This document shows, piece after piece, positions 11,756 to 23,400 of a DNA stretch of 64,000 bases. A program made the translations under genes and the position numbers. The notes beneath the pieces are model-generated. The model was not told the DNA's origin. It was given only the letters and a program-made list of their open reading frames with translations, and searched no databases. Source of the DNA: Armillaria gallica (lineage: Eukaryota > Basidiomycota > Agaricomycetes > Agaricales > Physalacriaceae); NCBI GenBank assembly GCA_037576215.1, contig JBANDB010000005.1, forward strand, positions 1,736,001-1,800,000. The letters run 5' to 3'. Numbering within the stretch: the first letter of the stretch is position 1; every line of letters begins with the position of its first letter.

Positions 11756-12643
11756 ATGTTCCCTAAATTCTTCATATCCCAACATCACCCCCTTCTAGAG
11801 GCGGCACGGCTCCTCGCGCTCGCCAACGTCCCGATCGTCGCCGCCAGAACATCCGTGACGGGCACAGCCTCCTTCCTCGATGTCCTCCTCCTCGCACCCG
11901 GCATGCACCGTCAGCAGGCTGTCGATGTCGCCAACCTCTACGAGTACCCGGTCACAGGCGCCATAAGCACCGGAGGCTTCTTTCCCATCGAAAACCCCGC
12001 CATCCTGCGCTACCTTCAGACCATTGGGCGCACCGGGCACCACGTCACCGCACGCGTACTTCTACACCCATCTCGCAATATGACGCTATCCCGTATCAGC
12101 CGCCATCTCCAGTCGTTCTTCGTCGCGGGAGTCCCAGCGACGCTGCTGTACATCCTCGGGCCGGTGCTCACCGGTGCCGTTGGGGTGTACTTGGCTGGTA
12201 TACGGGATTGGTGGGGTCTTGGGGTCTTGGGGTTATTCATGTTGTCGAGGCTGATCAATGTGGTAATCGTCAAGCGGAGAAGCTTGGAAGGGTGGAATGA
12301 CATACCGAAAGATGAGGTGCATGGCGACCTTCTCATACTTCTCAGTGAAGATCGATGGATACGTCTGCAAGGGTTGGTGCATGATATCAAGACCATCACA
12401 GCACGCCACTGGTTGCGGGACAAGACCATGGTAGAGGGCTCCGCCGGCTCCTTTGCGACGGTGCTGGCCTACACGGCTGTCATCCTCTCATTCAACGCAT
12501 CGGCAGTGGGGAGCCTCATGATTGCTTGCTTGCTGCTGTGCTCTTCCGTCCTATTGGGTCTCTCTAACTCCTTGACGTCGTGTTTGCAAATGTTCGATTA
12601 CATTGTGTGTGTGGAGAATGTATCGAAAGAGTTTATACCGTGA
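11756..12643 (+). CDS. Predicted multi-pass membrane protein, unknown function
   Basis: An uninterrupted 295-codon ORF has GC-rich codon usage unlike the AT-rich transposons around it, which supports a host gene. Hydrophobic segments lie at about residues 121-149, 152-172 and 232-271 (the last probably two helices). A shorter hydrophobic patch lies at 16-30 with an LDVLLLAPG segment at 41-49. Basic clusters such as KRR at 173-175 follow the second helix. I do not recognise a named domain; uncharacterised membrane proteins of similar build occur in basidiomycetes. The ATG at 11756 is the first in frame, but an AG acceptor (CTTCTAG) some 40 bases downstream leaves room for a 5' exon, so the first dozen residues are uncertain. 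X and its duplication end about 220 bp upstream, within the likely promoter. Confidence 0.6.
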   Translation: MFPKFFISQHHPLLEAARLLALANVPIVAARTSVTGTASFLDVLLLAPGMHRQQAVDVANLYEYPVTGAISTGGFFPIENPAILRYLQTIGRTGHHVTARVLLHPSRNMTLSRISRHLQSFFVAGVPATLLYILGPVLTGAVGVYLAGIRDWWGLGVLGLFMLSRLINVVIVKRRSLEGWNDIPKDEVHGDLLILLSEDRWIRLQGLVHDIKTITARHWLRDKTMVEGSAGSFATVLAYTAVILSFNASAVGSLMIACLLLCSSVLLGLSNSLTSCLQMFDYIVCVENVSKEFIP

Positions 12644-13200
12644 TGGTATACTATGATGCACAAAATGATTAAGAACAATGGGATAATTAGGTTATTGGTA
12701 TGGTACTCGTCGTTCCGAAAATTCTTCTGGTGCTCAGGCTCGGACAGATTGATCACTGAATTGTAGCCTCGGCGTCAGTTTTAGTACGTGTAGATATAAA
12801 AACATAAGTTTGACATAAGAACCTGTGTATGGGCAACGAGGAGGTGGTGTTGGCGAGATCAACTTTCTTGGACCTTGATTGATCTGATCCCGCTCCCACG
12901 TCACACCAGGAAGCGCGCGAAAGGTGCTAAAAACATTGATATTCACAGGACCGACAATCAATTAAGTTTGTAGCTAGGTTCGTGTGGGAAATCCTGCTGA
13001 TTTATGAATCGACGCCCATTTACATTTCTGTCAGTTTTATCGCTCGACGCTTGCTCAGCGACCGTAATGGCATCCCTAGGGATGCTTGGCTTGTTTCTCG
13101 AGCCTCTCACACTGCTTGCGACATACAGCCCGTAAAACGGTGAGCTCGTCACCTGTGCGTGTGTTGGGTAGTACTTATAGTACATAGATTTCCTAGCTAG
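12644..13200. other. Intergenic between convergent host genes
   Basis: The membrane-protein gene (+) and the NACHT gene (-) converge on this stretch, so it should contain both 3' ends. I see no further gene or repeat. Confidence 0.5.
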
Positions 13201-15841
13201 CTATCTGTCTTCAATGGACCATGCCGTGTCATATGATAATGATGATGACTCCAACTCGGCATGGTGGCATGCATAGTAGATAAGTGGAAGAAAGCTGCAA
13301 TCCCTGTCTTTTAACTTTGCAATGATTAGAAACAAAAATGTATGAAATGGCATGGTAGCTCCACTTACACGATCGGCCCAAAGTCGAACTTCAGCCATCT
13401 CATTGAGAAGGGCATGACGTTTACCAGCTATGGACGCCAATTGAAGCCACAAGGACAGTCGGTCCTTAAAAAGAATGCGTAAATCACTGGAATCCAGGTC
13501 GTGAAACCACCCTATGTACCACAACGGAGCGAACAGGGCATGGTCTCGGATATGGCGGGGAATGTTGTCATGATATTTCTTGGAAGTATTTGCAGAATTG
13601 GATTGAACCCAGTCTGCCAGGAAAGTCATCAAACATGACAGGCATTGCGTGGCAAATTTGTTTTTGTGGTCCTCAATGTCAATGAACCATCTTTCCCCAC
13701 AACGTAAGGCATCTGTTAGAAAGTCGTCAAACGACTTGTGTATGAGCCTAATAATATCGCCGCTCTCTTTGTCGCTCTGTACAACACTACCGAGCTTTTC
13801 CAGGACGCGTTGTGCCGATAGGTCATGACCAGGAGTAAGCACGAGAGCATCAAGAAGGTCAGCTGTCATTCCCGGAGGCGTTCGTGCAACCATGACTGCA
13901 CCAAGGACACGCAAAATGCATTCCCTGACATCCCTGCTGTCATCTGGCCCCAATTCAGACAGTATAGTATCCAGAGCTGTGCAATAGAGATCCGTCAAGG
14001 ATTGGATGGCACTTGTTGGGATACTAATAGCCAGTAGCACGTCAAGCCTCTGTACACAGGGCCAACCGGAAATAAATTTGCACACAGTAGCGGCCCAGAT
14101 GAAGAGTCCACTGGCCCGCAACGCCAGCTCCTCTACTGCATGGCGCTCTTCGCAGGCATTTTTGAACGTGGTATCCGGTAACTGAACCCGGTATATTTCA
14201 TTGAACTCGGTGCCGATGAAATACTTGATGTCGCGTCTGACATGCTCCGACTGCTCCGTACTGGAATCCAAAGCAAGTCGGGACACAACGGTTTCATCTG
14301 CGAAGCGGAACGAATGGTATATGTTCTCGACAGGACGGCTGAAGATAAGCAGTCGCATAAATGGCAGTTGCGGACCAAATCCTTGAAATAATAGAGCGAG
14401 CATCTCCTTGGTTATGTTACTCTCATCAAGCCCATCGATGATGACAACTATCGGCCCTTCCGTAGCCAAATCTGGTACAGCACCAAACGGGCGTCGAAAC
14501 AGCACCTCAAACTGCTGCAGGGCTGAAGACGCTGGCAATCCCGTAATAGATCTGCTTCTTTGCATTGCAAGAGCGACAGCGGTGCCAATTCGCGGATCAA
14601 ACATCCCCAACGAGTACGCAATACTCGTGATAAGATGTGACGCATCATGGTATTCGATGCGATCATAACGAACAAAGGCGCCGAGGCGGTCCCGCCCTCC
14701 GGAGAGTGTGAGATGCCTATGGAGTGTGCCCACGAGCGAACTCTTCCCCGTCCCGGCCAAGCCACTGCACCACAGCACACCTCCGCTGCATTTTGCGATC
14801 CAACCCATGAGATAATTGATGGTTTCAGTGCGTGTACCCTCCAGGCACTCCGATTTTGCTGTGAGCGTTTTGGGTGGACGAAGGTCATTAAGTACATTCT
14901 GCATATCTTTCATCGTTTTGAGCTCGAAGGTGTGCATATATATATACAAGTACGTACTCAGCTTAGCCACGTTCTGCTGAATTCCCAGAGTCACTACGAG
15001 ATTCTCTGCTGCGATCCTACGGTGTAATTGACGGTGCAATTTCTTGAATCCTTCAGAAAATTCCTTGGCCTTGTCTGAAAGTTTGCGATCCAGTAAGCGA
15101 CCTATGAAAGCAATGTGAGAATCTAGGCCCTTAGTCAGAGCATATTTTGCCGTACCGGTAACACTTTTATTCTCATACACTTGGATGAAATAAGAGCATT
15201 CTATGGTCTGCTTGAACAAGGATTCATAAACGGGTCGAAGTACATCTTTTTTCTGCAAGACTTCTGCGCAGCTAGCCTGGTTATAGGCCGACAGCATGTC
15301 GTCATAGAGGTCCACGACAAGCTTGTCTGTTTTGGCTTGCCCCTTCAATAACTGCCGGTGGGACAACCGGTCAGAAGAAGTATGGCGAGAACAGAATATA
15401 CTTACGTCTAACCCGCTCGATAGAAAACTCCAGGCCATTTTAGCTACAGGATGAGTCTATCCATCGTTCCGTTAATTGCGTCGCGTGAAACCGCCAAACA
15501 CTCACCTCTGATAGCAAATCGATCATCCTAATGATTGGCTCCAAGTTGTCAAGCAATTTCTCGATTCTGGCTAGCGGTGTCCCAGGTTTGGCGATCTCTT
15601 TGATCCGATCTTCTGCAGCCTGTCTGAGATTGTCAGACCAAAAGACCTTGAGGGTGCATATCACCGATGGGGGAGATGAGATACTGAAAAGGGAGACCGT
15701 ATCACCTGAAGACCAATTGAGCGGACTACGACAGTGATGTATGCAAAAGAAGACGTACCGCTGCTGCCAAACATGTCCGAAGCCATACCCACCGCACGTC
15801 CTAACAGCATTCTCCCAGACCAAAAGAACGATGTGTTGCAC
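13201..15841 (-). CDS. NACHT-type STAND NTPase (NLR-like)
   Basis: The main frame (15438-13201, 745 codons) has a P-loop GLAGTGKSS at residues 226-234 and a Walker B segment PIVVIIDGLDES at 329-340. A FMRLLIFSRP segment follows about 30 residues later; together these are a NACHT module. About 200 mostly helical residues precede it. An upstream frame (15841-15440) supplies more N-terminal sequence ending IIRMIDLLSEV. A GTGAGT...CTGTAG intron (about 15506-15444) would join the two. Inside the main frame, GTAAGT...CGGCAG (54 nt) after SSGLD and GTACGT...GAAAG (51 nt) near residue 161 could be in-frame introns. Near the 3' end GTAAGT...TTGCAG offers an alternative short C-terminus. A further intron may lie near 15760-15705. 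No WD40, ankyrin or TPR repeats follow the NACHT region. Fungal proteins of this class act in non-self recognition or cell death; that role is inferred. Confidence 0.8.
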
Positions 15842-16772
15842 CTAAAAAGCTTGATTTCGATGATCGTTGTCGCGCTGAGTTTGCCTCTATTATGATATAC
15901 ACAATTAGAATTCAGACGTCACCACAACTGATGTGCCGATCAGAACCTACACATCAACATCAAGACCAATTGACCAGGAAGGTATCGATTCGGGTTGAAC
16001 ATCGAGGATGGGCGACTTGCGAACGAGGTTTCCGACGAAGATTTTCATGATAATTGGCGAAGAATTGAGGGTCTGAAGATCATGAACTTCCACCCCTGTG
16101 TGAAGAATTATATGGTCAGACAGCGCCCCATTTCTGATTCACCGCTCACTTTCGATATAACTGCGGGATCTAGAGTCAAGGGTGTGAGAGGAGGGCATTA
16201 TAAAAGGCAGACTATGAATCTGACCTTCTCTCTTCTGTCATTGTTGACCTGCCCGTGGTGGTTAGAAGGAAAGCATCTTGTTCGCACAGTATGCACAGCT
16301 TGATGGATGGTGATCCCCGATTCTTTCCGAAGGATGAGGAAACGACAGAGGGTTGTAGAAAAACGTAACTGGCCGTGAGTAGTGCCAAACTGTCTGGACA
16401 GGGGCTATACTCCGGGTTGGCTTACAAATTTGTGGTGATTGGCGAGCATCCGGCACACTTCGGCTGTCATGCCGAGTGGCTGAAGCTGATTGCCGCTGTG
16501 GCTGAAAAAACCTCTCTTTCCGATTTTTCCCTATTGGTTGGGGAGATTGGCTTGCTTATAATGGGCACCGGCAACCCCCACCAAAATTCACGCTCCGAGC
16601 GATCTCGATCAGGGCCCAATATATGTGAGTTCCGTGGATGCACCTTCTGCAGCTCGAAGGAAGAAGATTCACGAGTACTTTTGCAGAAACATTTTACTCA
16701 GGACATAATTTTACATGTTTTCTTCAGGGCAATTTATTTTTTAGACCCCTGTTTACCATAGTTTCATCGCAT
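15842..16772. other. NACHT gene upstream region; no gene recognised
   Basis: This stretch includes the promoter side of the NACHT gene. Frames of 100-128 codons on the plus strand (15995-16303, 16375-16761) have no recognisable motif. The second ends against the tandem repeat and is poorly supported. Confidence 0.35.
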
Positions 16773-17094
16773 TTATAGCATTTAAAATGCTTTTTTTTTA
16801 CAAGTGCTCTGAAGAAAACATGTAGTTTATTTTTAAATGATATTCTGTAATTTTTTTGAAGTGATACGAGGTCTGTGAAAGCCTGTACCAGGTCCGTCTG
16901 GATGAGCAGTCCAAAGGCTTTGCAAATATAACCTTATAGCATTTAAAATGCTTTTTTTTAAAAGTGCTCTGAAGAAAACATGTAGTTTATTTTTAAATGA
17001 TATTCTGTAATTTTTTTTGAAGTGATATGAGGTCTGTGGAAGCCTGTACCAGGTCCATTTGAATGGGCAGTCCGAAGGCTTTGCAAATATAACC
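16773..17094. repeat. Two-copy tandem repeat, 161-bp unit
   Basis: The units 16773-16933 and 16934-17094 both start TTATAGCATTTAAAATGC and end TTTGCAAATATAACC. They differ at only a few positions and at A/T runs. The unit contains the inverted pair GCATTTAAAATGC. It does not match the transposons in this window. Confidence 0.9.
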
Positions 17095-17484
17095 AAACAA
17101 ACATTTACACAGCTTTTTGCACTTTTGCACACCTTTCAAGCACACAGAACCTTCATGAGACACCATCCTAACTTTCAATGATACTCTGGTACCACCAAAT
17201 GTCAGTCCACATAGCAAAAAGGCCAATTAACAAGGGTCCATGCTGCTCATCACACTTCAATGAGCATTGAAGCAATTAACATTGATTTGCTGTCAGAATA
17301 GCCAAAAATGAGCTTAGTCAGCTCATGTTCCGGAACCGGGCATTGCCAGTGCCCATTATAACTTATAAAGAGTATCACTCAGGCTGGCATAGGCCTCTTC
17401 ACAAGAATATTTAATTTTCATTCCCTCTGTCTACCTTTACCACCTTTTTGTAGCACTTCCTTCTCTGTTTCTCCTTGTTGGGCT
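17095..17484. other. No gene recognised
   Basis: AT-rich sequence up to the target site of gypsy A (GATAC, 17485-17489). Removing gypsy A would join it to 27683 onwards. No gene or repeat seen. Confidence 0.4.
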
Positions 17485-17489
17485 GATAC

Positions 17490-17881
17490 TGTTATGATTT
17501 ATTCATTTCTTCGCATCTTATCTTATCTTATCTTCAGATCCACGACTCCACGGAGCCTTCATAAATCTTCACATGTCCTACTCACCCGACATGTATCTGA
17601 CATGTATTATTCTCGGCTACTGTGTACTTGGCTTATTCACTTTCTAACACGGTACCCTCATCTTAGTACTCATTACAGACCCTCACTTTAGTATATAAGT
17701 AGTGTACTCAAAGCTGTATATTCCCTAGCTTTGAGCTAAAGTTTATTCATACTGAAACACATTCCTTCTCGCTAAGTGCTATTAAGTTAGTCTTGAGCAC
17801 CAATCATCACAGGACTAGTCGGTGACTGTACAAACACGATACAGCCAGCTATTTACCCTTGATTGGAGTTCAGGTCTTACA
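17490..17881 (+). repeat. Gypsy A 5' LTR
   Basis: This 392-bp repeat starts TGTTATGATTTATTC and ends GGTCTTACA. It contains TATATAA at 17692-17698 and a self-primer-like motif at 17728-17739. It matches 27262-27677. Confidence 0.93.
17728..17739 (+). promoter_or_regulatory. Candidate self-primer / transcription start, gypsy A
   Basis: GCTTTGAGCTAA is the perfect inverse complement of the PBS at 17883-17894 and begins 36 bp after the first base of TATATAA. In Tf1/sushi-type elements the 5' end of the transcript folds back to prime reverse transcription. Gypsy B and C have the same layout with different bases. Confidence 0.75.
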
Positions 17882-17882
17882 A

Positions 17883-17894
17883 TTAGCTCAAAGC
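17883..17894 (+). promoter_or_regulatory. Primer-binding site, gypsy A
   Basis: TTAGCTCAAAGC starts one base after the 5' LTR. It pairs with GCTTTGAGCTAA inside the LTR, which favours self-priming over tRNA priming. Confidence 0.75.
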
Positions 17895-17924
17895 TTTTTC
17901 TTACCTTTCTCCCAGAAAACCCCC

Positions 17925-18910
17925 ATGGAAGGAGACGATGCTCATATTGTAGCCATCTCACTAGGAATACCTAGTGCCACCTTTCTTTCCATTGCTCTCA
18001 TTCTTGCCTATAGGTTTCGCTACAGACCTTGACGACAAGTAGAGACACCCAACACCGACCCCTCAGTCATTACAGATAACCTCAATGGCATCCTGCTTGA
18101 GCAGCAGCCACCCCGACTCTTTGCACCCATACCACGGTGACCGATCCCAATCCACAACCTCTCTGGGACAAGAGTTGACAAGGAGGAGACAGACATTCCT
18201 GAGTTGACTTCTCCCATCATCCTGGAGAGACAACCTCCTACCCCTCCCAGAAGGAACCCGGCCGATGTCAACATCACCACCGAACATCCCGCTTCCTACT
18301 ATGCCTCGCTTGTCCCTCGAACTCCCACACCCGGCACGTACTCCCGACTCGCCTCCGCTGGCAGGGGATATGACATGGGCCATGACATTTGACCCGTTGC
18401 CCCAACCACCAATTACGACCCTTGGGCTGACAGGTACCCTACTCCACCACCCGCAGCCAGTATTGCTTCCAAGGAGTTCTGGGATAACGTCAACATCCCC
18501 TACAGTGCCTACTTCCCCTCAAACCGTGGATTGCCCGGCCACCGCACACCTCCCCCAAGGAGCTACAGAACCCTTACAATGTGTGGGACTACCCCGTTCA
18601 GAACCCCGAGCAGGCACTCGAGCCTGTACACATCGAGGAACCCGTCACCGGTCCCTCAACCCTCCAGGTCCCAAGACGTCCCACCAGATCTCCACACAGA
18701 TCTGTGAACCGTCTCCCTCAAGCAAGTGCTTGGGAACAACTCGCCCAGCGACTCCGAGAGCAACCACAGCCTGAAGCCCTGAGTGAGTCAAGCGAAGTCA
18801 CCATCGTGCTCAAGCCACCATGTCCCCCTACCCCATTCCCTGACACAACGCCCAGAATCACGATCGATGGAATCCCCAAGTCATCCACTGAGTTGACACG
18901 CGAGTAGTCG
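17925..18910 (+). pseudogene. Membrane-anchor ORF and Gag linker, gypsy A (decayed)
   Basis: An ATG at 17925 opens a 35-codon frame (to TGA at 18030) whose centre, ATFLSIALILAY, is a transmembrane segment followed by basic RFRYRP. The stop is a TGA where an Arg codon is likely. Beyond it a Pro-rich stretch with further stops contains WDNVNIPYSAYFP at 18480-18518. That motif recurs in gypsy B and C between the membrane segment and Gag. I interpret this as the decayed N-terminal part of a membrane-anchored Gag. Confidence 0.6.
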
Positions 18911-18926
18911 TGCAGCCCCAATTCTG

Positions 18927-20417
18927 ATGACACTAACTGACATGATCAATTTTTATAACGAAACCGATGATGACCCCACAGTTCCCATTCCCAGTCTCTT
19001 AAGGCAAGCAACATTCCTAAATATTTATGATTACTTCGCCTATGAATTACCCTTTTCCCTGGTTTGGGGAGCTTCCCAAGCCAGGAACGATTATTTTATG
19101 AGGAAAAATAGAGGTCTCCCAGCAGATGAGATCCTACAGTATGAGGCGGAGTGAAACGCTCGCCTCCTATGGAACGATATACACCCGGATGCCATAATCG
19201 AGGAATTTCCCCCTTACGAAGAAGCCGCCCCAGAGATCGAGATACAGGAACCGATGCCAGATGAACCACCGGTACCACCCCCTTGGGTCACAAATACCTT
19301 CATCTACAGTACGAGGCAAGCAGCACCAGGAATGTACCAACGCAGGTACCTACCTTTTGCCGGCGCCAACGGAGCAGGCGCAGGAGGTGGAGGTGGGGGA
19401 CAACCCGCACAACCACCGCAACCCCCTGCCGCACCAGTACAAGTAGTACTCCCATGCTTCCCTGCCCCTCCAGCGCTACCAGACCCACCAATACCTTGGC
19501 AGCTGCTCAACAGAGCTACCGCCCCCTTCGACGACTTCAAACCAAAAATCTTGAAGGAAGTCAACAATTTCAGAGGTGATTCTAACGACATCGACCGCTT
19601 CTTCATAAAGTGCGAACTGCACTTCGACGTGTTCAACCGACACTTCCGACACCACCCTCATAAAGTCGTCTTCTGCGTCTCTCGACTCGCAGACAACGCC
19701 GAAAGGTGGTGGCAGCTGAGCGTGCAAATTATAGGAAAAACAGCAGACGGCAAGCAGCAGTACCCAATGTACGAAGGCTTCAAAACAGAGCTCAAGGTGA
19801 GATTCTGGAAGGACGCCGACGTGCAAATAAAGTACGCGCAGTGGGAAAAGCTTAGGCAAGCAGACCACAAGGACGGCGACAAATTCTTCCAGCTCTTTGA
19901 AGAACTAGCCTACCATGCCAGAGTACACAGTAACGACCAAGTAATGCTTCACCAGATCAAGAAAGCCGCCCGCCAGACGAGTAAAAATACTATATACTCA
20001 GCTGACAGAGACGTACCAGTCGGCTATGAAGACTGGAAGGCTCGCTTACTCCAGATTGATTACAACTGGTGCCTCAAACAGGCAGAAGGAATGACAGCGG
20101 TACCATCTCAACCGCAATTACAGAAGACGACCACGCCTACTAAGGGTGGTCAAGCAGTTGCCCCCGTACCAACAACAACAATGGCTATGGGGACAACTTA
20201 CAGAGGACGCAGGCAGCTGATGAATATCGACGAAGCTAGGGCAGCATCAGTATGCTTCCGATGTGGCAAAAAGGGCCACTTCAAGCGCGACTTCCCTACC
20301 ACACCAAAAACCCAGGCTGAAGCATTACAACGCTTCAATACTTATTGGGACAAGCACCCAACTACAGAAGAAAACCTCTCGACAATCGAGGAGGTAAAAG
20401 AGAGCGCCGAGAAGTAA
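18927..20417 (+). pseudogene. gag: Gag, gypsy A
   Basis: One frame runs from ATG 18927 to TAA at 20415, broken only by TGA at 19152-19154 where gypsy C has a sense codon. In order it shows a conserved N-terminal block (LLRQATFLNIYDYFAYEL), the motif EPMPDEPPVPPP near 19247-19282, a Gly/Pro-rich linker, and a Ty3-type Gag core from about 19520. The core includes a FCVSRLADNAERWWQL segment. A zinc knuckle follows near 20256-20297, reading CFRCGKKGHFKRDF: the fourth ligand is Phe instead of Cys, so it is probably non-functional. The pol frame overlaps the 3' end in the -1 register. Confidence 0.85.
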
Positions 20418-23400
20418 ATGATTCAACTTACTCGGCCAAGGACTTAGTTTCAGCTGGTATGCCTATCGCACTTCATAATTGTACTTATATATCGCCTGTA
20501 TTATCTACCGTGCATTCGAATATACCTGTGACTTTGCAATCAGACCAGAAACTAAGCAAGAATCAAATTACGGATCCTGGAACGAGCACAGCGGTAGTCA
20601 AGCTACCTGCGGCTCGACATTTGACAAGTAACCTATTACAGGCGAAAGCGAACGATAAGTCACCTACCATAGTGACACCCATCTTAACAGCGGGACCTCG
20701 GGTACATGACTCCGCAACTCAAGGTGATTCCAAGGACAGTGGAGCGTGTACCGCAAGACAGGACCAACTGGATGGGGCAAGAGAGCAAGCGCATAGCGCC
20801 CCTCCTGACCAAGCGGCTCTACAGAGTCCCTGCTGCACAGGGAGTTTTGAGGGAATAGCTTCAGCAAAACCTCCTCTGGTAAAAGAGAATACTGTACGGC
20901 TACCAAAGTCTAAATCCCTTATACACCAAGGGGCTTTGGTGACGGCCACGGATGACAGTGATCGCAATGCTGGATCACAGGAGAAGGACACAGCGAGGGA
21001 CTATTTGCCCTCGGTCCTGAAGACGACAAAGGACGAACCGGACTCGAGCAAGAGCCCCCAACCAGTTGCCAATGTCTGTCATGATGAAGGGCGGCTCAAT
21101 GAAGGGGGAACGCCGAATGAAACGAGGGACCTGACTAGAAACCCAGGCTCGAAGGAACCAGGTGAAGGTGACCGCTATTCAACGGTGAGAAGCACAGGCA
21201 ATCATTGTTCAGCAGTGCCAGCCCAACCTGTTGCCCCATCACGGGGTGACACCTTCATAGAAAGCACCTCCCGTTCCACGACGGACCAGAAAGCCACAGG
21301 ACAGGAAGCTGCTAGCGCCCAGGCAGTGAAAAGGGGGCATCAGGTAGCTTTTATCGAAGAAGTACCTGACGACGAGGACATTACGAGTTTCATGATGAAC
21401 AAGAACGCTAAATTAATACCCCCTTTAGAAAAGGCGGTGACCTCACCAATGGTAGTTGAGCCCATATGGGTCGACGCGAAGGTTGAAGAGGCCCCGCAAC
21501 TGTCACACACTTATACGAGCAGACAGACCTATAATGAATGGCTCAAACCATTTGGAGCTGAGTGGATGCTACGCGGAGTAGTAGAAGCGTGTATGGAGTC
21601 AGAAGCGAAGGCAATCCTAAAGAATTGGATTCACAAAGCATGCGCAGAGGAAGTAGTCAACTTGATGATCAAAGCAATGAGGGGGATGAAGCGAATTAAT
21701 GCGCTCTGGTGGCTTGAAGAGCTACGGGAGCCAAAGCGATATATCAGCGCACTCAGTGAGAAAGGGAAAGACCTGGTTATCCCCGTCATTCTCAGGGCAC
21801 CAGGAACTATTCCCTCAATCTCCACGACTGCGTTGGTAGACAGTGGATGCACCAGTAGCGCCATCAACCAAAATTTGTCAAACAGAACAACATTCCGACT
21901 CAAGCGACTGCCGCACCAATCCTGGTCTATAATGCCGACGGAACCAGGAACCAAGGAGGATCAATTACCAAATACGCTGAGATCGAACTCAAGATTGGAG
22001 ATCATTCAGAATGAATAGATCTAGCTGTAACAGATCTCAGTGATAAACAGATCTTCCTCGGTCACGACTGGTTAGCCTGACATAATCCAATCCTCAATTG
22101 GAAGACAGGAGGATTAACGTTTGCACGATGTGAATGTCACAAGAATCCATTCGTGTTACCTGATGCCGATCCCGATGACAAGTGGGATGAGGAGCTGGAG
22201 GAGGGAGATACCATTCTCGCAAAAGATTTCACATGGGCCATTCTCATATGCGCTCATCACGCCAATGACTTGGCGGCCACGGCCAACACAGACAAAGAGA
22301 CCAAGACGTTCAAAGAGATGGTCCCGGAGTGGTGTCAGGACTTTAACGATTTGTTCGCCAAAGACAATTTCGACGAACTTCCCAAGCCAAAGATATGGGA
22401 CCATGCCATCAAACTCACTCCCAACATGAGCGCCAATCTAGACTGCAAGGTCTACCCTCTTAACCGAAATGAACAGGCAGAGCTTGACAAGTTCTTAGAC
22501 GAGAACCTCTCAAGTGGATGAATACGACCATCCAAGTCACCCATGGCTTCACTGTTCTTCTTCGTCAAAAAGAAGGATGGCAAGCTATGACCAGTCCAGG
22601 ATTATCAGAAGCTCAACGAAATGACAATCAAAAACCGTTATCTGCTTCCTTTAATCTCAGAAATAATGGACAAGTTACGGGGCGCCAAGTATTTCTCCAA
22701 ACTCGACATTCAATGGGGCTACAACAATGTATGAATCAAGAGTGGTGACGAGTGGAAGGCAGTGTTCAGAACCAATCGAGGGTTGTTTGAACCCACGGTT
22801 ATGTTCTTCGGGCTCACCAATTCACCCGCCACCTTCTAGTGGATGATGAATGACATCTTCAAGAATCTCATTGCATCAGGTGCCGTCACAGTATATCTTG
22901 ATGATATCCTAATCATGTCCAAAACCAAGGAGGAGCATCGTCGCATCACATGCAAGGTTCTAAGACTCCTCCAGAAGAACAAGCTATTTCTTAAAGCGGA
23001 GAAATGCGAGTTTGAAACCTTGGAAACGGAGTACCTCGGAGTCATCATCAGCAAAGGGAGCATCCAGATGGACCCAGTCAAGATCGCAGGAATAGCAGAG
23101 TGGCCTGTACCAGTCAAGAAAGTACAACTCCAGTTGTTCTTAGGCTTTACCAACTTCTACAGACATTTCATCAAAGGGTACAGCAAGGTCGTCAAACCAA
23201 TGACCCAGCTGACAGGAAACGATCCATGGAAGTGGGGACAAGCACAACAAGACGCATTCAACGAGTTGAAAAGACTGCTGGCCGAAGAAGTGGTACTGGC
23301 AATACCCACAGAAGGAGGCAAGTTCCATGTGGAGGTGGATGCAAGCGAAGGAGCCATAGGGGCAGTTCTATCCCAAGAACAAGATAGCAAATGGTGCCCA

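Noticed and set aside
11421..11798. Plus-strand 125-codon ORF ahead of the membrane-protein gene
   Set aside because: It starts inside the hAT MITE, crosses its end and the target duplication, and overlaps the host ORF in another frame.
14647..15027. Plus-strand ORF opposite the NACHT gene
   Set aside because: It is a shadow of the NACHT coding strand; the minus strand carries clear Walker motifs.
16375..16761. 128-codon plus-strand ORF beside the NACHT gene
   Set aside because: No motif, no supporting splice or composition signal, and it ends against a tandem repeat. It is not strong enough to list as a gene.
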